Positions 12,476 through 23,400 of a stretch of 64,000 nt of DNA are shown piece after piece. The stretch lies in the NCBI GenBank assembly GCA_007449985.2, contig VIIQ02000082.1, forward strand, positions 248,001-312,000, in the 5' to 3' direction. The DNA is from Desmodesmus armatus. Lineage: Eukaryota > Chlorophyta > Chlorophyceae > Sphaeropleales > Scenedesmaceae. Position 1 is the first letter of the stretch, and each line of letters starts with the position of its first letter. The position numbers and the translations under genes are program-made. The notes beneath the pieces were generated by a model, which was given only the letters and a program-made list of their open reading frames with translations, was not told where the DNA came from and searched no databases.

Positions 12476-15400
12476 ATGAGCTGCTCTCGACGTTTGGCGC
12501 AGCAAGCCACGTCCCTGCTCCTGCAGCATGGCGCCAGGGCTGTCCACCTGAACAGGATCACTGTGTGTGAAATGCACCGTGCGCTGCATAGTTCCGGCCT
12601 AGCCCTCCACCAACCAGCCCATTACTCACGGTTCAGCACTAGCCAGCCCCGTTCCTGGCCTGGATACGTGCCCCACCTGTTTGCTGTTCATGAGCAACAG
12701 CAACAGCAACAGCACAGCAGTGGACAGGTGCAGCATATCGGACAGTCTGCCCCACTGCTAGCTCACCGGCGGCCGTGGAGGTTGCCTGGACGCCATGTCA
12801 GGCCTCCTGCAGCCGCAGCAGCAGCTGGCTTCACAGCCTCAAGCCCGTCCCACGGCCCTGCAGCAGATGACGACGGGCCTGAGGGGGAGCTGCATGCTGT
12901 TGAAACAGCCATCAGGGCGAATGCCCTCATCTTTGCAGCGAAGCTGACGGTGTTCTTCATCAGCAACAGCAGGTGCGCAGTACTTGGTGGCTGGTTGCGT
13001 CCCACCACACAACGGCAGGCATGTGTGATGTGCAGCCCTGTCCAGTGCAGTGGCAGCAGGGGAGTTGGGGTGTCATTGCGATCAGCCCTGTTGTGGAGGT
13101 AGCTGTGACTCCGGTATTAAGTGCATTGAGTCAGCATACATGCAGCTGCTAAAGTGCTGCATCCCACTGCTTGCAAAGGCAGGTGCCTGCCAGGCGCATC
13201 AACAACATGTCCAGCTAATGTTTCTTGTGGCTCTCATAGTCTGCATGATAGGTGCATCACATACACACAGTGTGCGGACAGGCGTACAGGTTTTGAGTGT
13301 ATGTTACTGTTGGTCTTTGTATGCAGTGCTATGCTGGCGGAGGCTGTGCACAGTGTGGTGGACATTGCCAACCAGGTGAGCAGCAGCAGCTCAATGAAGT
13401 AGCCATGTGGCCAAAGTAGTGTCTCCCACTTCGGACTTATATCTGACCGTTGGTGTGTTACGCAAGGCAGCGAGTGTGTTGGAAGCAAGTTGTGCAGCTG
13501 CAGCTGGCACCAGCTCAGCTGGCACCAGAACAGCAACTGGTCTGCTTAGGCCTCCTACCTGTACTTGTCGTGTGGTACATGTGGGGCACCAAATGCACTG
13601 CTGAAGCAGCAGGAAGCAGCAGCACCGCAGAAGTGCTGGCATGGGCGATGTGTGCCAGGGGCCGCAAGTGCACCAACTGGCCATTCGTAATGGAGCATCT
13701 CAGCCCAACTGTTAGATACCTCGAGCAGCATCTTTGCAGAGGGCACCCTCTATGTCAAGTAGCTGAACGGCACCTTGCTGTTCTGTTGCTGCTTTTGCTG
13801 CTGCTGCTGCTGCTGCTAATGCTGCTGCTGTGTCGCAGCTGCTGCTGCGGATTGGCATCAAGAAGGCTCAGCGTCAGCCGAACGAGATCCACCCATATGG
13901 CTATGCGCGCGACCAGTTCATCTGGCCGCTGATCAGTGCAGTGGGCATCTTCTGCTGCGGGGCTGGTGTCAGCTTTGTGCACGGCGTGACGGGGCTGTTT
14001 GAGGCACACAGGGAGATTGGTGACCTGTACTGGAACTTTGTGGGTGAGTGGTGATCATGGCTGCTGCCCAGCAGGGGGAGGGGGGGGGGGTAATGCAAGT
14101 ATGGGTGCTGTTGCAAGGCTCGGCACGTAGTAGTAGCAGCAAGTAGTTTAGCAGTGGCTTTTGGAACAACGTACTGCTTGGTACTGACTAAAGCTGTGCC
14201 GAGCATGTGGATATTGCAGCTAGCTTGTGTCCATTTGGCCTGCTTGCAAGTCACAATGGCCTCATACACCACGGTATTGCGTGCAGCATGTGACCTGGCC
14301 TTGCTGGTTCTGTGTGTTACCTGTCTGCCCGCAGTGCTTGGGGTGTCTGGTGTGCTTGAGAGCCATTCGCTGATGGTGGCAGTGAACACACTGCGACGCA
14401 GGGCAACGCAGCAGGGGCTCAGCTTGCTGTCCTACGTCAAGACAGGTAGGTATAATAACGGTAGGGGTTGCTAAACCCGGGCAGGGTGGCTTAGCGTGAC
14501 TTGGCAAACCCTGTGGAGCCTTTGTGGTTGTTGTGCTGATTGTACAAGGGCTCTGTGCAAGGTGTAGGACCATCAGCAGCGCAGCAGCAAGTATCCGGCA
14601 CCGGTGCTGTGCAGTGACAGTAGTTGCTGAGCATGCTGTGGCACTAATAAGCATGTTCGCGTGTTGTGGAGCTTAGCCTTATGCAGCCACACATGTTGTT
14701 GGTCCAGTGCTGTATGGTCACCCCTAATTGGACATGGCATCACCATGCTGTTGTTATGCTGCTGTTGTGTTGTGGTTCAGGTGCTGACCCTGCAGCTGTG
14801 GCAGTGATGATGGAGGATGGGGCAGCAGTGGCGGGACTGTTTATTGCAGGAGGGTGCTTGGCGCTGTGCCAGGTATGGTGCAGGGCTATTGTGGCCACAG
14901 GTGCTGGCTTTGCAGCAGCTGCAGTGCCGCACGCAAGGACATCAACCTCCCACCAAGCAGCATGCGAGCGCACAGGGTTGGTTTTGATTGAGCATGCGCA
15001 GTCTCAGAAGTGCCAGCAGTGGCAGCAGCACCTTCTCCCCCCTCTCTCTCCCTAGTCGCACTTTGTCAATTGATTTGTCAAGAGCAGGTGAAACATGTTC
15101 CGGACTTACCACTATTTCCCTTGCCATGCAGGCCACTGGCGCCGTGTACTGGGATGCTGTTGGGTCCATTGCTGTGTCAGCGCTGCTAGGGGTTGTTGCC
15201 ATCACGCTCATTCAGCGCAACAGGAAGTGGCTCATTGGCAAGTCAATGCCCAAGGTGAGGGACACACGATTCTGTACTTGAGTCTCGTTCTTATACCCAA
15301 TTTGTGTGTACCTGACGTTGTAGCAGAGCTGAAGCAGTACATCGCAGCCCAGCACAGCCCAGCACAGCCCACCACAGCCCAGCACAGTCCAGCACAGCCC

Positions 15401-18400
15401 AGCACAGTCCAGCACAGCAGGGCATCCCGAAGCTGGGCGCATCGCTCAGGTTGCGGTCGAATTCCAACATGCATTCTTGACACCATGACGTTCTGTGACG
15501 GCATCTGATGATGCTGCACCACCTGGCGTGCGTGCCTGCCTGTGTGCATGCTGCAGGCGCAAGAGGACCAGATCCTGGAGCACCTGCTGAATGATCACGT
15601 CATCCGCCACGTCAGCAACATCAAGAGTGAGGAGCTGGGGGTGAGGCAGTACAGGTGAGGCGCTGTGGAGGCAACACGGTGGTCGCCATCCGCCTTGCCT
15701 TGCCCGTGCTGCACAGCGCTTGTTGGCTGTGTGGCGGGTGTTGATGCAATTGTTTGCTGTGCATGAGTTACGTGTGCGAGGGTAGCCAGCGACCCCAGCA
15801 CTTGCCAAGCACGGCTCACCGTCTTTCTTCTGGGCGGGTGTTGAGGTTGCCGGGTGTGTGCTGCCCTGTCAGTGATACGGTACGTTCATGCACATCCCTC
15901 ATGTCAGCACATATGCAGCGCCATGTTGGCTGGAGATGGAGTCCTGGCCTTCCCAGCCTGTGACTGATCTTCCCAGCCTGTGACGAGAGCTGGATGTCAT
16001 GGCTATGTGTGTGCATGTTGCCAGGAGAAGCTCATGGTGGTGTACTTAATCATGGGATAGTCGCGTGTCAACGCATGACCATTCTTCAGATGGCTGCAAG
16101 TCAAGTGTCGATGGTCTTGCATTCCATGGTCGAGTTGCATCCAACAGGTCATGTCATGTTAACCACTTGAATTGTGTGTGTAGACACAGGGGGTGCATCC
16201 AGCCAGTGTGTGTGTCGACAGAGAGACCAGTGTGTGTGTGTGTGCCGCCACAGGTTTCAGGCAGACATTGCATTTGATGGTGAGGAGCTGGCTCGCCGTG
16301 CCCTGGACAGGTGTGGCCGTGTCAGGCTGTTCAAGGTAAGCCCACCTCGCTGTGCCCCCAGGAGCTTGCTCGCAGCATGTACATGCTTACACATGCTATC
16401 AAGGGGGTGTTTTGTGTTCTGAAGCAGCATCGGGACCTCTGCCTCTGCAAGTACAGCTAGCAGAGTAGGAGGATCCCAAACAACCTTCCAACTGCATCAT
16501 GGGGCAACATGCACTGCCTGCCTGCCTACCTAACCATGTTGTATTGTCTCAGTGGCTCAGCCAGCAGTGCTCGACTGCCGTTTGTTGCTATGGTCTTCCT
16601 GCTGCAGGCGCTTGACGCAGCCATCAGGCGGCATGACCCCCATGCGCTGGACGCGCTGCTCATGCAGTTTGCTGCCGTGATTGTCAGCACCACCGGAGCA
16701 GAGGTGGACAGGATGGAGCGGGAGATCATGGTGAGGGCAGCAGGGCCACCTGTTGGGTGGGGTTTGTTGGGTGGGGGAATCAGGGCAGCGCCCCTTTACC
16801 AGGTGTCCTTATACCATCTGTTGGGTGAGGGGAGCAGGGCAGCGCCTCTGTATCAAGTGTCCTTGTAGTGAGGAGTGTGCTGTGGACTGTTGTTAGCTTT
16901 TGTGCAAGTGCCCGGCACCCGTAGCAGGCATGTTGTAGCCTAAGCCTCATGCGCAGCAAACAGCGTGTGTCTAAGGCTGTGCTCGTCTTGGGCAGAGGAC
17001 AGATTGGGTGTACTGCACACGTCACAAACACTGCAGCATTTGGCATACATTGAGGTTGTTTTGCTTATGTCGGCTACTGCGTGTTGTGTGGTGCAGAGGC
17101 TGGTTCCTGGCACCCGGTGGGTGGATCTTGAGACAGACCGCGGCAAGCCCGCCCGGCTGTCCAGTGCCTACGCAGCTGCAGCAGCAGCCGCAGGCCAAGC
17201 CGCCGACACCGCAGCCGCCGCAGCAGCCGCCCAGGAGCCGCCGCAGCCGCCGCAGCAGCAGCCGCAGGACCCAGGGGACCGGCCGGTGCGGCCTTTGGAC
17301 TCTATCTCAGATCAGGATCACTTGGCCGAACTTGAGGAGTACCCTCTCGGGTCCCTGGGATCTTTCAGCTCGTGGGACGATGTGCATGAGAACGTCCCCG
17401 AGTGGATTCGATCCTTCAACCCAGAGATGATCGAGGGCCCTGGCTTCGGCGGCCCTCCTGGGGGTGCAGCAGCGCGCCTCACGGGTGCAGACTCCAGCAT
17501 AGTAGGCGGGAACTACCTCTCCCATGAGCAGATGCACGCGATAGAGGAGATCCTTGTCGAGGGCACGGAGCAGCACTACAAGCCTTTCTGTAATGCCATG
17601 CTGCAGCAGCTGCAGGCCACCAACTCCGGCTCCGGCAGCAGCAGCGGTACCGAGCTGCCGCCCAAGCCGCTGTCGCCGCAGGCTGCGACGTCGGTGGTGT
17701 CCGTCGGCAGCGCCAGCGGCAGCAGTGCGCGTGCTAACACGGACGGGCTGCAGCTGTCTTGGGAGATCCCGGGGGTTGCACAGCAGGACTCAGCGACACA
17801 GCAGCAGCTGGCAGACTGGCAAGCCTCAGACAGGCGTGGCTGGCTAGGGTCCAGGAAGCGCACTGCTTCCAGGTTTGATCGGCCAGCCAGTGGCACCACA
17901 GCAGCAGCAGCAGGGTTAAGCCCAGGGGCACTGGCGAAACAGGCTGAGCAGCAGCAGGCAGCAGCAGCGGCGGCAGCTGGCAGGGGGCTTGATCCACAAC
18001 AGCAGCAGCAGCAGTTGCCTCAGGAGGAGCAGTGGGGTCAGGAGCACAAGCGGCGGACGATGCAGAAGCTTTTGGACCTGGAGGACAGTGTCATTGCAAG
18101 GGATGGGGACAAGGAGGAGCCCAAGCCCTTCTGTGAAAGCATGTTCCAGGCGCTGTAAGTGGGGGCTGGGCTGCGTGGCTGCGGTCTTTGAGGGAACAAG
18201 CGTGACTACGATGCACACGCATAACGAGAGCAAGGGGCCACGTGCATGCCCAAGATGCGCGTTGACTGCACATGTCAGGCGTGGCGTGCATGCAGCGCAC
18301 AGCAGTGCTGGAATGTCTTTAGAATTGCTGCCAGATTGCTTACGAAGCAGAGCGATTGACTTCCTTCTCAAGATGACTCCGGCATGCTGGCACCCCCCCC

Positions 18401-18564
18401 CCCCCCCCCATGTTTCCTGTATGCACAGGCACCCTGACCAGCCCAAGACTGTGAAGGGCTCGGCTGCAGCACGCCAGCAGCAGCAGGCAAAGAAGGCAGC
18501 TCAGAAGCTGCAGGACAGTGACACCGAGGAGTTTGAGGCAGAAGCCAAACAGCACTCAGGATGA
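12476..18564 (+). CDS. SLC30A9: Cation diffusion facilitator, ZnT9/MTP7 type, long C-terminus
   Basis: Zinc/cation transporter-like protein of the CDF superfamily, predicted 857 residues. Exons: 12476-12972, 13327-13375, 13839-14043, 14335-14445, 14781-14872, 15132-15254, 15557-15654, 16254-16335, 16608-16730, 17097-18154, 18429-18564, all phase-consistent. Six membrane helices are visible (about residues 143-370). TM2 has HSVVD (the CDF HxxxD metal site) and TM5 has MMEDGAAV; TM6 ends in LIQRNRKWLIG, as in SLC30A9/MTPC4 proteins. The cytosolic end ... MEREIMRLVPGTRWVDLET closes the conserved family region. Beyond it, about 390 residues are rich in Ala, Gln and Ser and hold a duplicated motif (KPFCNAMLQQL / KPFCESMFQAL). 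The basic N-terminus could be an organellar targeting peptide (inference; animal ZnT9 is mitochondrial). Start chosen as the first ATG of the open exon. Confidence 0.9.
15341..15418. repeat. CAGCCCAGCA-type 10-bp simple repeat in CDF intron
   Basis: About eight copies of CAGCCCAGCA and close variants (CAGTCCAGCA) in tandem, inside the CDF intron between exons 15132-15254 and 15557-15654. It adds no coding sequence in the model. Confidence 0.8.
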
Positions 18565-20437
18565 TGGAACGGGGAAACCGGCACGTGTCTGTTGGGCGCA
18601 TGTGACTGCTGTGTTTGCAGCCGTGTCTGCTGGCCTGTTTGAAAAGGGAGGGTGAGGGTGAGTTTTCTGTACATTCGAGTGACGTACATGCGGGATGCGG
18701 GTCGTTGATGATAGAGTGCCTTGCACAGCTGTGGCCGCGTGGTGTGCGTGTGTGCGCATGAGTTGTGTGCACGTGCTGTGATTTCTTGATCTGACACCAT
18801 TTCTTCAGCGCATGCTGCATGAGCACTGTTCAGCAGCAGGGGGCTGCCCCGGAGGAGGTTTTGGTTTTTCTGCTGGGATCCAACTGCTGCACACGTGGTG
18901 AAGGCACGAACGGTGCTCGAAACACCACATTGCCTGAAACAACGCGCTTGGCGAATGGGACGTGCATTCAAGCGGCGCGAGCCACCTGGGCTAGCTGCCC
19001 AATGTCAGCGCAGTCTCAACAGCCACAGTGTGGCTGGAATGGCACCGCTGTGCAGCATGCATGTGTTCCAGAGCGGCATAGCTTGCACAGAGGCCTGCAG
19101 AGTTTGCCTCACAACTGTTGGGGTCGCGCAACTTGGCGGCCTGGCCATCATGGCATGGCGAACATGGGAACGGCCTTTGCTGCGGCGCCGGCTTGGTGTT
19201 GATATGCACAGATGTTTGCAATCACAACCAAGCCAAACTTGTCATGTATGATGCCATTGGCGGCGAACGCAACAGCCTTTGGCAATGTGGCTCGCACGTT
19301 CTGTTGTGCGTTAATTTTGAGAGCATACACACACATCATCTGCAGCTTCCTTTCCTACATGTTGAACCAAGCAGCCATGAAGAAGATGCTCCTGAACGAG
19401 AGAATCAGTGCCATGCCTGCTCAGGCACATCGCGGGCCCTGCGTGGCAGAGGTCCAAAGAGGCTGGCAGGCGCTTCACACACCAAGGACAACACAGTCAA
19501 GCAGAAGACACAGACGTGTCCTCGCCTTCGTTGCTCAGAGACATGCTGCATACTATCCAGAACAGCAGTTAACCAGGGACTGCTGCTGTCAGACAAGTGA
19601 ATTTGGGTCAACTTTGATCGGCAGGATGAGCTGGACTGGGCGGGGTGGGGCCTGCACATCTGCTATGCGCTAGCCGCATCAACCTGATCGCATTGAAATT
19701 AGCACCTGGCAATGATTGTAGCCAGCACCCAAACAGGAAGGCAGCACCCAAACTCTCGTGTCGTGGCCAAAACCCTTCCATTCAAACGCAGCGAGTTGTC
19801 AGGCGCGAGATACCAGCTGCGTGACCGCTAATAGCAACGCTCATATGAATATGCGCTGGTTGATTGCACCTGATCACAGCCCGTGCTGCTGCCTCACTCA
19901 GCTGCTGCTCCGAAGTCGCATTTTCAGCCGTTTTGCGTTTGCTGATCGCATTGTGGAAGGTTTTAAAGCAGCCTACAAGGTAAGGAGAAGCCGTGCGTTG
20001 CTTGCGCACCATTTGTCGCAGCTCCCTTCTTGGATGTTAAGCTGATGTGCAAAACTTCACACACGCTACATGGCTGCAGGACAGAGGCATACATGTTCAT
20101 GCGCAGCAACAGATTGTGCTTTATGTGCGTTTCTATCGGGCTGCATCGTCATGCATCACTAAACTTTGTGTGTGATCACTGGTCTGATCTGCTGCAGCTC
20201 AATTCAAGAGGGAGCTCCGTGGCGGCAGCTCTCTAGCACCCGGAGCAACCTCAGATGCTGCAGTTTCATACTGCGTGATATCTTAGCAAGGTGCTGATCT
20301 CTGGGTTTCCAGCCTTGGTGAGTGGCAGACCCTGGACCTCACACTCAGCGCGCTGGCCTGCACAGCTTGGCTGCGCCAGCATGTCCGCACAGCTGCTGCT
20401 TCTAGCTTGAAAAAACGTTCTCCTGTGTTTGTCGCAG
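18565..20437. other. Intergenic stretch between CDF and unknown gene
   Basis: Likely CDF 3' UTR followed by the 5' region of the next gene. No family-recognisable protein is encoded. Two segments look like possible 5' exons of the downstream gene. One is an ATG at 18819 followed by about 26 codons and a GTGAAG donor. The other is an open segment ending ...AAYK at a strong GTAAGG donor at 19980. Neither joins the downstream frame convincingly, so they may be untranslated exons or chance. Confidence 0.35.
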
Positions 20438-20469
20438 GTTTATGGTCAGTGCATAGGACACTTGGGCCT

Positions 20470-23400
20470 ATGTCAGAAGATACCCCCGCCCAAGACCAGG
20501 CCATGGGGCAGCCAGCTGCAATGGCAGAGCATCAGAGACCATACCAGCAGCTACACCAAAGTGTGACACCAGAAGCAGATGCACTTGCTCAGCAGCAGCA
20601 GGAGTTTGCACAGGCTCCTTACCAGCAGCACGGCGTGGGACATGCCGTGCACCACAAGGGCACCAGCACAGTGCAGGCCCAGCACGACATGCCCCAGCAC
20701 GACAGCATGCAGCAGCAAGCCCAGCACGCCCGCCATGCTGCAGGAATGTGGCGTGCTGGCCCCATGTTGCGCCCGTACGGGCCAGCACATGGTTGGCATG
20801 GTGCTCCGAATCCTGCAGGACACCATGCTGCGCTGCCTGCAGCTTACAGCCGTATGAGCTTGGCAGGCGATGCTGTGGCTGATGCGCAGCGGCAGTCAGA
20901 CCAGTGCATGGCTCCTCCTGCAGTAGCAGGGCTGCCAGCACAGCAGCATGTTGCATGGGGCATGCAGCGCGCAGCCATGCACACAGTGGGCTGTGCTGGC
21001 CAGCGAGACCTCGACGCGGCCAAGTTGACCGTGCAGGCAGACCAGCACACGCATGGCCAACAGGCACAGACCCTGTCAGTCGAGGTGGGTGACGGGGCAC
21101 TTTCTACAAACGGTCACCAGGCGTATTCTTTCCCTGCTGTCTGTTCCAAGCCCGTTCCATGGTCTAGCTGGATAGCAGATACAAAAGGCAGAGGGAATCT
21201 TGGGAATCTTGTTCTGCGAGGTGATCTGTGGGGTTACGCGATGGTGCAGGCATGACGGCCAGTACTAATCAGGTGATCTATCACTTCCACTTGAAGGTGT
21301 GCTGCGCCGTGTCACTCTATGCGAACGGTGTCCAGGCCGGCCACTCACAGGTGTTGCTCGCAGCCTCGCATGGAGCCATAGCGTCTCAATGTTGTCAGCC
21401 CCACGACTCCTGCATCCTGTCCTGTCCTGCCCCCTCGTCTGCCTCCATGCCTGCAGCCTGTGCTACCACCCAATCTGAAGCGCCTGCGCACGAGTGCTGT
21501 CGACAAGATGAAGCAGTCTGGGGCGCCTGGTGAGGACCTCTCAACATTCATCCCCACTCCTACTTGGGGCTCCCCGCGTGTAGCAGAGCTGCAGCCAACA
21601 GCGGTGGGTGCTGGCAGCTCCACCGGCGGCAACCGGTCTGGCCCTGGAGGCTTAGCTGGCAGGGCTGCTCACGCAGCGAGCCTCCTGGCACAAGCCGCAG
21701 CCAACTGTGCTGCGCGCAGCAACAGCATCGCGGCAGCAGCAGCTGCTGGCCATGGGGACCATGCTGCACACGATGAGCGCCGTGCGCGGGGGGAGGACAG
21801 CATCCCAGCAGGTGGAAGCAGCCGCGGGTTGGAGCAGAGAGGGGGTTCTCAGAGCAGACAGGGCAGGGAGGCGGCAGCAGCTGCTGCTGCAGGGGCTGCG
21901 GGAGCAAGGGATGTGCCAGGAGACACGCAGCCCGTACCTCACCTGGCGTCTCTGTTGCGGCAGCAGCGGTCTGATGATGAGCTGGTGGGTGTCGTGCAAC
22001 GGCAACACCGCGCACAATTGCTGCAAGAACACACTCGACATTGTTCTATTGCGACTCTATCGTTCACATGTGGTCGTGAGGACACGTCAATCCACTTGTG
22101 CACGCAGGGCACCTGGGCACCAACATGCACATGAGGTTCAAGTGGTCCCAGATTCAATTTTGCGGCTTCCGTGTGACCCAGGCACTAGCTTACATGGTGT
22201 CGTGCAGGCGCTTCTTTGTCTGTACTGATCTCATACTTGCTGCGGTCACCTGGTGTCTTACGTGCCTGCAGGCTGCACAGTACCGGCTGGAGCTGCAGCA
22301 GATGAAGGCGGAGCATGCTGCACTGCAGATGCTGACGCAGCATGCTGAGCAGGAGACGGTAAGCCACCACCTTGTGCTGTCTGAGCTTTCATGGAAAGCT
22401 TTCTTACGGGATGAGGGTTTTGCCACCCCCCTGAGGCACAGACCTTGCCCAAGGCAAATTTGGTTGGGGACGAGGGTTTTACAGAGTGCTGGTCCTGTTT
22501 GCTGCTCCAACACGCTCAATCTCTAGCAGCTCAGGCAATGCAACATATGGGGGGGGGGACTGTAGCTAGCATGTCTCATGGTAGTGGTGATGGCAGCTCT
22601 CCTGCGGAGTAGTCTTGCCGCGTGTGCTTGCTGCAGCGCCCTATGGCTCCTAACCGTGTCAGTGGCGCGCTGCCACGGTGACCGCATGGAGAAATCAACA
22701 GGCATGTAGCGCAAGGTGTGGCAACCCTCCTGCTGACCGCTGCGTCTTGTGTGACTGCTGCTGTTATGTGACTGCCATACGCAATCGCTGCTGCCGTCAT
22801 GCTGCTGTGTGTGCTTTCGGCTCCCTTCCTAGCGCCCCCGTGCCATGGTGGCGCATGAGGTGGTGCTGCCGACTCCCGGCATGCCGCGCAGCCTTGAGGG
22901 GGAGGCAGAGAGGCTGGCGGCTAAGATGCTCAAGCAGGCAGGGGTAAGTGACTCGGCTGAAACGGGTATGGGTCTTGGTGCAATTCGGCGGCCCTGTTTT
23001 TCTCTAAAACTGAACCCCTGTAGGGTGACTGGAAGGCCAGCATGTCAGCCCAGCTTGGACTATCCGACGTGCACAACCCATTCATGCAATTCCCTGACGC
23101 ACTGCTGCATATGCTGCTAAGCATGCATGATCGCTGTTGTTGCACCTGTAGGGTGACTGGAAGGCCAGCATGGCAGCGATGATGGACCTCCTGCGCTCCA
23201 ACATGCAGCAGGGCTCTCAGCTGCTGCGGGGCTGCACCAAGGCTCACCACCAGCACCCTCAGGCAGGCAGTACCCCTGATGCTGCCGCCGCTGCTACTGC
23301 GGCTGCCGCTTCTGAACACCACACCTGGGGCGCAGCAGCAGGTGATGACGATGCAGCAGTAGCACGTAGTCAGGATAAGGATCCCGCTGCAGCAGAGGCA

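Noticed and set aside
15347..15420. Regular CAGCCCAGCA units as a CRISPR-like array
   Set aside because: The units are contiguous simple repeats without spacers, inside a eukaryotic intron.
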